From Xenorhabdus stockiae (GTDB lineage Bacteria > Pseudomonadota > Gammaproteobacteria > Enterobacterales > Enterobacteriaceae), in NCBI RefSeq assembly GCF_002632825.1, contig NZ_NJAJ01000011.1:62001-126000 (forward strand): DNA of 64,000 nucleotides, read 5' to 3'. Of this stretch, positions 30,444-38,972 are shown piece by piece. Position 1 is the first letter of the stretch, and every line of letters begins with the position of its first letter. A program made the position numbers and the translations under genes. Below the pieces are notes generated by a model. The model was not told the DNA's origin, made no database searches, and worked only from the letters and a program-made list of their open reading frames with translations.

Positions 30444-31433
30444 TTACTTGTCTGAGTCAGTAAAACGCAACGTAACGGGCATTCCTTGCTTTAGCTCTTT
30501 ATCCGGATCATTGACAATAATACGCAGGCGATAAACTAAATCTGTCCTTAAGTCGGGAGTTTCAACATTTTTCGGGGTAAATTCTGCGGTCGGGGAAACA
30601 AAACCAATTTTGCCGTGGTAAGGCTGATTTTTTCGGCCATCGGTATAAATCAGAATATTTCGTCCTGCTGTTGCCTGATTGAGATTCGGCTCATCAATGT
30701 ATGCTCTTATCCAGACAGGATTAGTTAGTGATAGCGTAAAGACCGTATTGCCGGCGGCCAGAATTGTGCCCGGCTCAATGGCTCTGGTAAGGATAATTCC
30801 GTCGGAAGGGGAAAGAAGATGAGTATCCTGCAAACTGAGTTCAGCCTGAGCGACTGCCGCCTCAGTCTGAGCGAACTGGGCTTTGGCTGAAGCAATATCT
30901 TCTTTACGATTCCCAGCCTCAAACTGACGTAATTTATCTTTGGCTGCCTGATAAGCGGCCAACGCCTGATGTTGCCCGGTTTTCGCATTTTCCAGATCGT
31001 TGGCTGAAATCATTTTGCGTTGCCATAATTCCTGCTGTCGCTTCAGAAAACTATCAGCAAAGCGGAATGCGGATTCTTTTTGAGCAACTTCAGCACGCAC
31101 TTGTGCAATTTCTTCTAAGCGATAACCTGCTTCTGCTTTTATAAGATTTGCCTTAGCGGCATCGCGGTTGGCTTTGGCCTGATTCAGGGAATTAATAAAG
31201 GGAGAGTTATCGAGCTGGCCAAGAAGCTGGCCTGCGGTGATGGTATCTCCTTCATCCACTTGCAGGGTTTCCAGCTTGCCATTGACCCGGAACCCAAGGT
31301 TGACTGTTCTGATATCAACATTGCCATACAGGGTTAACTCTTTGTCATTTCGTTCCTGATAATAGTAAATACCAATGACAGCAGTAATAATGATGATCGC
31401 TAATAGGACAAGAGCAAACTTTTTAGTGTTCAT
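30444..31433 (-). CDS. ybhG: YbhG, HlyD-type membrane fusion protein
   Basis: A 329-residue periplasmic adaptor anchored by one N-terminal helix ([20 protein letters not shown]). It has the lipoyl-like half [21 protein letters not shown], a long coiled-coil hairpin about residues 75-200 rich in Ala, Gln and Glu, and the second lipoyl half with [19 protein letters not shown]. It should link YbhFSR to an outer-membrane channel such as TolC. It is the first structural gene after the regulator cecR, 49 bases away. Confidence 0.93.
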   Translation of the reverse strand: MNTKKFALVLLAIIIITAVIGIYYYQERNDKELTLYGNVDIRTVNLGFRVNGKLETLQVDEGDTITAGQLLGQLDNSPFINSLNQAKANRDAAKANLIKAEAGYRLEEIAQVRAEVAQKESAFRFADSFLKRQQELWQRKMISANDLENAKTGQHQALAAYQAAKDKLRQFEAGNRKEDIASAKAQFAQTEAAVAQAELSLQDTHLLSPSDGIILTRAIEPGTILAAGNTVFTLSLTNPVWIRAYIDEPNLNQATAGRNILIYTDGRKNQPYHGKIGFVSPTAEFTPKNVETPDLRTDLVYRLRIIVNDPDKELKQGMPVTLRFTDSDK

Positions 31434-31482
31434 ACTACTATCCCTTATACGTTATTAAATTTTCGAATCGTCCTGCGGGTGG

Positions 31483-32160
31483 TTATTTTTTCCTCAGTCC
31501 ATTAAGTAATATATTAATATGTTGAGTTAAGACCTGATTAATTAACTCATATTCTCGGGTACCAATATTATCCCAGCCGGTCTGACGTAATAGAGCTTCC
31601 CGTGCCAACCGGAAGGAGAGGATTTCCCCTAATAAGGCATGTGTGTGGATTTGGGTGGAAACGTGACCTTCATCAGCGCCGATATAATGGGCAATGAGTT
31701 TATTCAGGCGGGAATAAATCGGAGCAAGTCCCTGTTCATGAATAACGCTATAAGCTTCTGTAGGCGTCAATTGTTCATGCGACATAATACGGCTGAGATT
31801 AAGGCTGCTTTTATCGAAAATGAGATGGTTATAGCTAATCAGCCCCTGATGAATAAATGCCAGTATCTGTTCTTGCGGATAAGGTTGAGGCGTTGTGATA
31901 AAAAATTGGTCAATAGATGCAATCAGCAGGGAAAATTCTGCTTTTAATCTGTCGGCAATATGTTGTGCGACAGCAAGATATAGCCCTTCTTTAGAGCCAA
32001 AATAATAAGCAATGGCGGCGATATTTTGTTTTGCGTGTTGGGCAATATTACGGGTAGTTGCGCCTTCCAGACCTGATTTACCAAAAATCTCTAATGCAGA
32101 TTCAAGAAGTTGTTGCTTAGCTTGTTCGCCTCGTGACGTCTGAGCCGTTTTCGCTGCCAT
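31483..32160 (-). CDS. cecR: CecR, TetR-family regulator of ybhGFSR
   Basis: A 225-residue TetR-type repressor. The N-terminal helix-turn-helix is at about residues 25-60 (GLEGATTRNIAQHAKQNIAAIAYYFGSKEGLYLAV), followed by a helical ligand domain containing the DUF1956 features seen in YbiH (CecR). In E. coli it controls this operon and the divergent rhlE, and affects sensitivity to cefoperazone and chloramphenicol. It heads the operon and is divergent from rhlE. A short imperfect inverted repeat (ATCAATCGTATGATTAAC, 32207-32224) in the shared promoter region could be its operator. Confidence 0.92.
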   Translation of the reverse strand: MAAKTAQTSRGEQAKQQLLESALEIFGKSGLEGATTRNIAQHAKQNIAAIAYYFGSKEGLYLAVAQHIADRLKAEFSLLIASIDQFFITTPQPYPQEQILAFIHQGLISYNHLIFDKSSLNLSRIMSHEQLTPTEAYSVIHEQGLAPIYSRLNKLIAHYIGADEGHVSTQIHTHALLGEILSFRLAREALLRQTGWDNIGTREYELINQVLTQHINILLNGLRKK

Positions 32161-32206
32161 GTTGGAAAATATCCTGTGATAAGAGCCATTAAAATGGTCA
32201 TAAATA

Positions 32207-32224
32207 TATCAATCGTATGATTAA
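32207..32224. promoter_or_regulatory. possible CecR operator
   Basis: An imperfect inverted repeat with TCAATC and GATTAA arms, lying between divergent cecR and rhlE. TetR regulators usually bind such sites near their own promoter. The assignment rests on position only. Confidence 0.25.
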
Positions 32225-32431
32225 CTTTAAAACTAAAGCATCCTGATGTAAAGATGACATAAATTTACCTATGCTGCATGCTGTTTGAAAAAACATATCT
32301 GTTATAATGCCGCACCTATGGTGCATTGCAGTTTATGTAATTTCTAAGCGTTTTATCGCGTCTTTTCTCTTCCCATAAAACTGCCCCTGAATTGATATCA
32401 GGAATGGTGAAGTCTGGAGTATTTCTTATTT

Positions 32432-33766
32432 ATGAATTTTGAGTCACTCGGCTTGAAGGCTGATATTTTGCGTGCCATTGAAGAACAAGGATACGCAGAG
32501 CCTACCCCTATTCAGCAACAGGCAATTCCTGTTGTGTTGTCCGGTAAAGATCTACTGGCGAGTGCCCAGACTGGAACGGGGAAAACGGCAGGTTTTACTT
32601 TGCCTATCTTACAGTTATTGAGTGAATCTCCCATTCAATCTAAAGGGCGTCGCCCGGTCAGGGCTTTGATCCTGACGCCAACCCGTGAACTGGCGGCACA
32701 AGTGGGGGAAAATGTCCGCAATTATAGCAAATATCTCCGGCTACGTTCCTTTGTGGTATTTGGAGGGGTCAGTATCAACCCGCAAATGATGAAATTGCGT
32801 GGTGGAGTCGATATTTTAGTAGCAACACCAGGGCGTTTGCTGGATTTGGAACACCAAAATGCCGTAGACCTATCCCACGTGGAAATGCTGATCCTGGATG
32901 AAGCGGATCGTATGTTGGATATGGGCTTTATTCATGATATTCGTCGGGTACTGAATAAACTGCCAGCCAAACGTCAGAATCTGCTGTTTTCAGCAACATT
33001 CTCGGATGAGATCAAAAATCTGGCTAACAAATTGCTGCGTGATCCGGTCAGTGTAGAAGTTGCCCGTCGTAATTCAGCTTCTGAGCAAATTGAACAGGCT
33101 GTCCATTTTGTAGATAAGAAACGCAAAGGGGAATTGCTTTCTTATATGATTGGCAGCCAGAACTGGCAACAGGTACTGGTATTTACCCGTACGAAACATG
33201 GCGCAAACCGTTTGGCAGAACAGCTCAATAAAGATGGTGTTACTGCGGCAGCGATTCATGGCAATAAGAGCCAGGGGGCTAGAACCCGTGCATTGGCTGA
33301 TTTTAAAAGTGGTCAGATACGGGCATTAGTTGCAACGGATATCGCGGCCCGTGGGCTGGATATTGACCAGCTACCTCATGTTGTTAACTATGAATTGCCG
33401 AATGTTGCAGAAGATTATGTGCATCGTATCGGTCGTACCGGTCGTGCCGAAGCAACAGGGCAGGCAATCTCTCTGGTATGTGTTGATGAACATAAGTTAT
33501 TGAAAGATATTGAGCGCTTGCTGAAACGGGAAATTCCGCGTATCACCACTCCCGGCTATGAACCCGATCCTTCGATTAAAGCAGAGCCTATCCAGAATGG
33601 CCGTAACGGGCGCAGCAATCAGCCCCGAGCTCAGCGTACCGGTGATAAACAGGGCGCTAACCGGCAAAATCATGGCCATTCACGCAACAAGAATGTATGG
33701 CCAAAGAGTGCCTCATCACAGAAACCTCGCAATCGCAGACCAGCTAAAGCGGTAGCAGGAGAGTAA
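32432..33766 (+). CDS. rhlE: RhlE, DEAD-box ATP-dependent RNA helicase
   Basis: A 444-residue RNA helicase. Motifs run in order: Q motif [10 protein letters not shown], Walker [23 protein letters not shown] within [14 protein letters not shown], and HRIGRTGR in the second RecA domain. The C-terminal 70 residues are basic and Asn/Arg/Gln-rich, as is usual for RhlE, which acts in ribosome assembly and RNA decay. It is divergent from cecR; dusC follows after four bases, so the two are probably co-transcribed. Confidence 0.94.
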   Translation: MNFESLGLKADILRAIEEQGYAEPTPIQQQAIPVVLSGKDLLASAQTGTGKTAGFTLPILQLLSESPIQSKGRRPVRALILTPTRELAAQVGENVRNYSKYLRLRSFVVFGGVSINPQMMKLRGGVDILVATPGRLLDLEHQNAVDLSHVEMLILDEADRMLDMGFIHDIRRVLNKLPAKRQNLLFSATFSDEIKNLANKLLRDPVSVEVARRNSASEQIEQAVHFVDKKRKGELLSYMIGSQNWQQVLVFTRTKHGANRLAEQLNKDGVTAAAIHGNKSQGARTRALADFKSGQIRALVATDIAARGLDIDQLPHVVNYELPNVAEDYVHRIGRTGRAEATGQAISLVCVDEHKLLKDIERLLKREIPRITTPGYEPDPSIKAEPIQNGRNGRSNQPRAQRTGDKQGANRQNHGHSRNKNVWPKSASSQKPRNRRPAKAVAGE

Positions 33767-33770
33767 TACA

Positions 33771-34742
33771 ATGCGCGTTTTGCTGGCTCCGATGGAAGGC
33801 GTTCTGGATTCACTGGTCAGGGAATTGCTTAGTGAGGTCAATGATTACGATCTCTGTATTACGGAATTCCTGCGGATCGTGGATAGCTTATTGCCGGTAA
33901 AGTCTTTTTACCGTTTGTGTCCTGAACTGTATCGCCAGAGCAGGACGCCATCGGGAACACCGGTCAGGATACAGCTTTTAGGGCAAGATCCGTCATGGCT
34001 GGCTGAAAATGCAGTCAGAGCGGTGGAATTGGGTTCGTGGGGCGTTGATTTAAATTGTGGCTGTCCTTCCAAAACTGTCAATGGTAATGGCGGCGGGGCT
34101 ACTTTACTGAAAGATCCCGAGCTTATCTACCGAGGAGCCAAAGCCATGCGGCAAGCTGTACCGGCAGAATTGCCGGTTACAGTCAAAGTACGTCTGGGAT
34201 GGGATTCCGATGCCCGGCAGTTTGAAATTGCAGATGCTGTTCAGCAGGCAGGTGCAACTGAACTGGTAGTGCATGGACGTACTAAGGAAGATGGCTATAA
34301 AGCAGAACGCATAAACTGGCAGGCGATTGGCGAGATCCGCCGTCGCCTTGCCATACCGGTCATTGCGAATGGAGAAATATGGGACTGGCAAAGTGCACAG
34401 GAGTGTCTCAAAGTCACCGGATGTGATTCAGTGATGATTGGCCGTGGTGCGCTGCATGTGCCGAATTTAAGCCGGGTGATTAAATTTAATGAACCGAAAA
34501 TGTCGTGGCATGGTGTGCTCCGGCTATTACAGAAATACACCCTGTTGGAAAAACAAGGAGATACCGGTTTATATCATGTCGCCCGTATTAAGCAATGGCT
34601 TGGTTATCTACGTAGAGAATACCGTGAAGCTGAGGAGCTATTTGTGCAAGTCAGGGCATTAAAAACGTCATCGGCTATAGCTGAAATGATTTCTCGAGTT
34701 GTAGAGAACGACATGTATTTGGTTGATAACGCAGCGGTTTAG
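33771..34742 (+). CDS. dusC: tRNA-dihydrouridine(16) synthase DusC
   Basis: A 323-residue FMN enzyme that reduces uridine to dihydrouridine in the tRNA D-loop. The start [13 protein letters not shown], the catalytic cysteine in [28 protein letters not shown], the [11 protein letters not shown] segment and NGEIWDW agree with DusC (YohI) rather than DusA or DusB. It lies directly behind rhlE. In E. coli dusC is next to yohJK-cdd near 48 min; those genes are also in this window but 24 kb away. Confidence 0.93.
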   Translation: MRVLLAPMEGVLDSLVRELLSEVNDYDLCITEFLRIVDSLLPVKSFYRLCPELYRQSRTPSGTPVRIQLLGQDPSWLAENAVRAVELGSWGVDLNCGCPSKTVNGNGGGATLLKDPELIYRGAKAMRQAVPAELPVTVKVRLGWDSDARQFEIADAVQQAGATELVVHGRTKEDGYKAERINWQAIGEIRRRLAIPVIANGEIWDWQSAQECLKVTGCDSVMIGRGALHVPNLSRVIKFNEPKMSWHGVLRLLQKYTLLEKQGDTGLYHVARIKQWLGYLRREYREAEELFVQVRALKTSSAIAEMISRVVENDMYLVDNAAV

Positions 34743-35162
34743 TTGACGTATTCTCAGGTCCCTATCAGTTTCTACAATGATAATGATGTTATTTTTATCG
34801 TTATTGTTCTCTATTCTGAAAGATGCTATACACTTCGTTTTTCAGATTGCGCCTTTGCTGGTTGCGCTTATTCACCCCAGTCACCTTTTTTACAGACAGA
34901 CGGTTATCTATGCTTTCGGGGATGAACACCCTTGCTGCCGCGATGTAGCCTGAAAGATATTGTGTATACATATTGAATATTTCATAAGCAAATTGTCTGA
35001 ATTGACCACATCTGTCAGCTGGATTGTCACAAATTTGATCATTTGTTCCGTGAGACATTTCTTCATGTTTTGCTGATGTTATTCATCATCGGATGCTGAA
35101 GCGGGCCTGAGAAATGTCCATTTCATTATGACCTTACTTGTAATTCAATGAAGGAAATGCCA
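34743..35162. other. dusC-metY gap with ERIC element and metY leader
   Basis: This 420-bp stretch holds an ERIC element (34827-34970) and then about 190 bp leading to metY. The leader includes the hairpin TGATG-TTATT-CATCA (about 35078-35092) and repeated ATGT/GACAT motifs (GAGACATTTC at 35052, GAAATGTCC at 35111, which are inverted copies of each other). These inverted copies could pair to form a larger stem around the hairpin. I see no known riboswitch. Confidence 0.45.
34827..34970. repeat. ERIC element, full length, diverged (about 144 bp)
   Basis: Ends TATACACTTCG and ATTGTGTATA are kept; the core TTCACCCCAGTCAC...CTTTCGGGGATGAAC is recognisable but the arms have drifted (TTTTTCAGATTGCGCCTTTG, GATGTAGCCTGAAAGATATT). 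Confidence 0.82.
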
Positions 35163-36437
35163 ATGAAATTAGAAACACTGTCCATTCATGCCGGTTACTC
35201 TCCTGACCCTACAACTAAAGCAGTTGCAGTCCCAATTTATCAAACAACGTCCTATGCCTTTGATGACTCACAGCATGGCGCTGATTTATTTGATTTAAAA
35301 GTTGAAGGCAACATTTACACCCGCATTATGAACCCGACTAATGATGTGCTGGAAAAACGTATTGCTGCTTTAGAAGGAGGAGTGGGTGCACTTGCTGTTG
35401 CCTCTGGCATGGCAGCAATCACCTATGCTATTCAGACAATTACTGGCCTGGGAGATAACATTGTTTCTGTAGCAAAATTGTATGGCGGAACTTATAACTT
35501 AATGACACATAATTTCCCAAATATTGGGATTGAAGTCCGTTTTGTTGATCATGACGATCTTGCAGCTCTTGAATCGATGATTGATGAAAGAACCAAAGCC
35601 GTTTTTTGTGAAACGATCTGTAATCCAAGCGGGAATATTATTGATATCCGTGCATTCGCTGATATTGCTCATCGGCACGGTATTCCACTTATTGCCGATA
35701 ATACCGTTGCAACACCTTACTTGTGTCGTCCGTTTGAACATGGTGCCGATATTATCGTACATTCCCTGACCAAGTATATTGGTGGTCATGGAAATTCTAT
35801 TGGTGGAATAGTGATTGATTCGGGCAATTTTCCTTGGGCAGACTATAAGGATCGTTTTGCTGTTTTGAATACGCCAGATCCTGCCTATCATGGTATAAAT
35901 TATCTCGAACATTTTGGTGTAGCAGCATTTATTGCCCGTTGTCGTGTTGGGCAGTTGCGTAGTACAGGTGCGTCCCTTTCCCCTTTTAATGCCTTTTTGA
36001 TTCTACAGGGCCTTGAAACACTCGCTCTTCGTATGGAACGTCATACTGAAAATGCCTTGAAAGTTGCTCAATATCTGGAACAACATCCTTTGGTATCCTG
36101 GGTTAAATACGCCGGGCTACCGACACACCCTGAATATGATTTGGCTGTACGCTATATGGGAGGGAAACCTTCTGCTATTTTATCTTTCGGTATTAAGGGA
36201 GAGGAAAAAGCAGCGACACGTTTTATTGATGCTCTGCAACTGATTACACGTTTGGTTAATATTGGTGATGCTAAATCATTGGCTTGTCATCCGGCGTCTA
36301 CAACTCATCGTCAATTAAATGAAGAAGAGTTGATAAAAGCCGGCGCATCACGAGATTTGATCCGTTTATCTATCGGCATTGAGCATAGTGATGACATTAT
36401 TGCAGATCTTGCACAAGCATTGGATATGGCAAAATAA
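35163..36437 (+). CDS. O-acetylhomoserine (thiol)-lyase, MetY type
   Basis: A 424-residue PLP enzyme of the Cys/Met metabolism family. It makes homocysteine (or methionine) from O-acetylhomoserine and sulfide (or methanethiol). Marks are LSIHAGYSPDPTTKAVAVPI at the start, the SGMAAI pocket, ADNTVATPYLCRPFEHGAD and HSLTKYIGGHG with the Schiff-base lysine; the length fits MetY (about 425) and not MetB (about 385). ATG 35163 was preferred because AAGGAAATGCC precedes it; ATG 35148 would place that site inside the gene. E. coli lacks this enzyme. Confidence 0.88.
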   Translation: MKLETLSIHAGYSPDPTTKAVAVPIYQTTSYAFDDSQHGADLFDLKVEGNIYTRIMNPTNDVLEKRIAALEGGVGALAVASGMAAITYAIQTITGLGDNIVSVAKLYGGTYNLMTHNFPNIGIEVRFVDHDDLAALESMIDERTKAVFCETICNPSGNIIDIRAFADIAHRHGIPLIADNTVATPYLCRPFEHGADIIVHSLTKYIGGHGNSIGGIVIDSGNFPWADYKDRFAVLNTPDPAYHGINYLEHFGVAAFIARCRVGQLRSTGASLSPFNAFLILQGLETLALRMERHTENALKVAQYLEQHPLVSWVKYAGLPTHPEYDLAVRYMGGKPSAILSFGIKGEEKAATRFIDALQLITRLVNIGDAKSLACHPASTTHRQLNEEELIKAGASRDLIRLSIGIEHSDDIIADLAQALDMAK

Positions 36438-36483
36438 TTGAAATATACCAACGAATTGCAAGCTATGTTGTAGTGGCGAAGGA

Positions 36484-36553
36484 ATGACAAATTCGTCATG
36501 AATGAATTTGTCCAGCCAAAAGCTGGCCTCTGGTGAGAGGCAGGAGCCTCTCA
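36484..36553. repeat. cluster of three hairpins after metY
   Basis: GACAAATTC...GAATTTGTC (36486-36512, one base bulged), CCAGC-CAAAA-GCTGG (36512-36526) and TGAGAGGC-AGGA-GCCTCTCA (36534-36553) follow one another closely. The last is a perfect 8-bp stem with a tetraloop. Possible uses are 3'-end protection of the metY mRNA, termination, or a small palindromic repeat; sequence alone does not decide. Confidence 0.55.
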
Positions 36554-36937
36554 GTAATCCTGCAAAAAACTGACGATTCTATATTCATAACCACATACCG
36601 AGGATGAGTGGCTATATTTGCCTACTCCGATGGCATCCGCACATTGTTTTTTTATCGGGTATATAGAATTCATATAATTATAATGTCCGGACTATTTTTC
36701 GATTAATTCGATTTTTAAATATCTGAGGAAATGTTTAATTAATCAAAAACAACAATGATATTAAATTAATTAAAGACATATTTTGATTTAACTGAACCCT
36801 ATCATTCCTTATTATTATTCATAAACTGACAGCTTTCTACTATTTGCAATTTTTTTAGTTAGTGTCTTAAATTAGGGAATGTAGTTAAGACATTCTCAGT
36901 AAAATCTCATCAGGGCGTTAGCTCTTATTGATACCCA

Positions 36938-37062
36938 ATATACCCAGAGTTTCGAGCTGCATCGCGGCGTCAAGGGCATTTATTCCCGAGACCATAGATA
37001 ATTATGCGGTCAGGGAAAATGAAGCCAGCCAAAAATAGGTGGTTTGAGATAAAATGGTATAT
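36938..37062. repeat. degenerate ERIC element
   Basis: ATACCCAGAGTTTCGAGCTG...CGGCGTCAAGGGCATTTAT and TATGCGGTCAGGGAAAATGA...AGCCAGCC correspond position by position to the other ERIC copies but with many substitutions. It appears to be an old copy. It ends about 24 bases before the GlsB-like start codon. Confidence 0.6.
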
Positions 37063-37085
37063 TTAATAAAATCAGGGGGTTGAGT

Positions 37086-37334
37086 ATGGGTATTCTGTCA
37101 TGGATCATCTTTGGTTTAATTGCCGGGATCATAGCGAAGTGGATTATGCCGGGTGATAATAGCAGCGGTATCATTATGACGGTGATTTTAGGGATTATTG
37201 GTGCAGTTGTCGGGGGCTATATAAGTACATTCTTTGGCATGGGAAAAGTAGATGGATTTAATTTGGGAAGTTTTGCCATTGCTGTTATTGGTGCACTGGT
37301 TGTCCTGTTTATATATCACAAAGTTTCTAATTAA
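37086..37334 (+). CDS. GlsB/YeaQ/YmgE family membrane protein
   Basis: An 82-residue protein of the transglycosylase-associated (UPF0410) family, with three hydrophobic glycine-rich helices. Family signature parts are MGILSWIIFGLIAGIIAKWI, MPGDNSSG and ILGIIGAVVGGYIS. E. coli YeaQ and YmgE are stress-induced inner membrane proteins of unclear role. ATG 37086 has AGGGGG six bases ahead; the upstream in-frame TTG (37080) is rejected because it sits too close to that site. It stands alone, flanked by an ERIC element on each side. Confidence 0.85.
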   Translation: MGILSWIIFGLIAGIIAKWIMPGDNSSGIIMTVILGIIGAVVGGYISTFFGMGKVDGFNLGSFAIAVIGALVVLFIYHKVSN

Positions 37335-37410
37335 TTTAATAGTACTTATTAATCTTAATAATAGATTTAAGATGAGTGATAGAAAAAGGGCATGATAATT
37401 TGATGCCCTT

Positions 37411-37555
37411 TATACACTTCGTCTTTCAAGTTGCCTCTTTGTTAGCTGCGCTCGCTCACTCCGGTCTCCGTTTTTATAAACATACGGTTTATCTATGCTC
37501 CTGGGGATTAACTCCCTTGCCGCCGCGACGCATCTTGAAATCCATTGTATATATA
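37411..37555. repeat. ERIC element, full length (about 145 bp)
   Basis: TATACACTTCGTCTTTCAAG...TTGCCTCTTTGTTAGCTGCG, core CGCTCACTCCGG...CTCCTGGGGATTAACTCCCT, end TCTTGAAATCCATTGTATATA. It lies between the GlsB-like gene and sseA, which converge on it. Confidence 0.9.
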
Positions 37556-37615
37556 ACTTTTATCTTTTAAATTATTTTTGCCAGTGTGAAACAGCTCAAC
37601 CACTCAAGTATATTA

Positions 37616-38458
37616 TTATTTCTCTAATGGGAGATTATCATCAGCTCCCCATTCAGCCCATGAACCATCGTATAATGCTGTTTTTTTATGACCAATTATA
37701 TCAAGCCCCAGTATTAAAACGGCTGCTGTCATCCCGGAGCCACAACTAGTGATAATGGGTTGATCCAAATCGACACCTTGTTGTTTAAAGATAAGTTTAA
37801 TTTCATCCGGCGATTTGTAATGTCCATTTTCAAGTAGCGCTGTCCACGGGACATTTTTTGAACCGGGAACATGGCCCATTCTTAAACCCGGGCGTGGCTC
37901 AGGTGCTCTGGCCTGAAAACGCTCTACCGATCTGGCATCGACAACTTGTGTTTTTTCCTCCTCATTATGGAGAATATCAAGGATCTGCTGCCGGGAAATG
38001 ACATGTTCGGGAGAAAAATGGATATTGAATACCTGCGCATGGTGGCTGACTGCTCCCGATTCAGTTGGGTAACCAGCCTGTTGCCAGCCTTGTAAACCCC
38101 CTTCAAGAATACGGATGTTTTTTGCGCCAAAAGTTTTAAATGTCCACCATGCCCGTGGTGCAGAAAACATATTTCCCTGATCGTAAATGACGATCAGGTG
38201 ATTTTCACTGATTCCCATTTCGCTAACGGCTTTTTGGAAAGTTTCCGGAGCAGGGAGCATATGTGGTAATGGACTCTGAAGGTCGGCTATTTTATCAAGA
38301 TCAAAAAAGCCGGAACCCGGTATATGTTTCTCCAGCCATTTCTGCTGATAATCAATGGATTCAGTTGGCATGGGAGCACTGGCATCAATAACAACAATAT
38401 TCTCATCATTAAGATGTTCGCTTAGCCATTGTGGAGTAACAAAATATTGACTGTTCAT
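37616..38458 (-). CDS. sseA: 3-mercaptopyruvate sulfurtransferase SseA
   Basis: A 280-residue protein with two rhodanese domains. It transfers sulfur from 3-mercaptopyruvate to cyanide or thiols. The N-terminal domain has VIDASAPMP and DQGNMFSAPRAWW; the C-terminal domain has VVDARSVERF and the active loop SCGSGMTAA with the catalytic cysteine, the CG(S/T)GVT type of mercaptopyruvate enzymes. ATG 38458 is preceded by GGAGAAGCTT; an ATG five codons upstream would include that site. The preceding gene on this strand is a small membrane protein 79 bases upstream. Confidence 0.92.
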   Translation of the reverse strand: MNSQYFVTPQWLSEHLNDENIVVIDASAPMPTESIDYQQKWLEKHIPGSGFFDLDKIADLQSPLPHMLPAPETFQKAVSEMGISENHLIVIYDQGNMFSAPRAWWTFKTFGAKNIRILEGGLQGWQQAGYPTESGAVSHHAQVFNIHFSPEHVISRQQILDILHNEEEKTQVVDARSVERFQARAPEPRPGLRMGHVPGSKNVPWTALLENGHYKSPDEIKLIFKQQGVDLDQPIITSCGSGMTAAVLILGLDIIGHKKTALYDGSWAEWGADDNLPLEK

Positions 38459-38537
38459 AAGCTTCTCCGTCATTGGATATTCCGTGCGTTATACTACTAA
38501 ATTGGGTACTGCAATAAGTCTGAGGGTATATCGGCTA

Positions 38538-38708
38538 TTACTGTTGCCCGGATTGTACGTTTTCCTGATGTACCGTTTCTTGCTGTACTTGTTGTGTCTC
38601 TTCTGCTGAGGCGGTTGAACGGTTATACATGTTCATTCCTGCTAAAATAATGCCTCCGATAGAACCGAGGGTGAATAGTACGATAATAACAAGCAGGATC
38701 TTTTTCAT
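38538..38708 (-). CDS. small single-pass membrane protein (56 residues)
   Basis: It begins MKKILLVIIVLFTLGSIGG, one hydrophobic helix to about residue 25 that could be an anchor or signal sequence. A polar Gln/Glu-rich tail follows (STASAEETQQVQQETVHQEN) and ends NVQSGQQ. I do not recognise a family. It lies upstream of sseA on the same strand, with GGGAACAAAG as a weak ribosome binding site. The amphipathic composition argues for a real small protein, but this is by inspection only. Confidence 0.6.
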   Translation of the reverse strand: MKKILLVIIVLFTLGSIGGIILAGMNMYNRSTASAEETQQVQQETVHQENVQSGQQ

Positions 38709-38744
38709 CTTTGTTCCCGATAAAATTCTTAGTCATGTAGAAGG

Positions 38745-38813
38745 TTATACCCAATGGATTTCCAGTTGCATCGCCGCCAATAACAAAGAGACAACTTGAA
38801 AGACAACGGGTAT
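38745..38813. repeat. short, core-deleted ERIC element (about 69 bp)
   Basis: Both ERIC ends are present (TTATACCCAATGGATTTCCA and AACTTGAAAGACAACGGGTATA) but the central palindrome with CCCCAG/CTGGGG is missing. It lies between the divergent small membrane protein gene and dinG. Confidence 0.8.
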
Positions 38814-38972
38814 AGAAGTATATCGGCTTCTACACTCCAGACAAGCAATAAGCGACTTTCTGGTTTTTTCTGTAAAAAAGCTGGAAAGCTGTTCCCAATA
38901 ATCGCGATATCAGGCTGATCTGAGGGTAACTCTGTGGGAGAATGGGGTGATAATTCTCATGCAGCAAAATAT

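Larger units (their letters stand above)
36438..37085. other. long AT-rich gap with hairpin cluster and degenerate ERIC
   Basis: About 650 bp without a gene. Near the metY end lies a cluster of hairpins (36484-36553); then about 380 bp of very AT-rich DNA; then a degenerate ERIC (36938-37062) just upstream of the GlsB-like gene. No T-run follows the hairpins. Confidence 0.5.

Noticed and set aside
35090-35120. TPP riboswitch ahead of metY because of a CTGAGA-like string
   Set aside because: The second conserved part of the THI box is absent.
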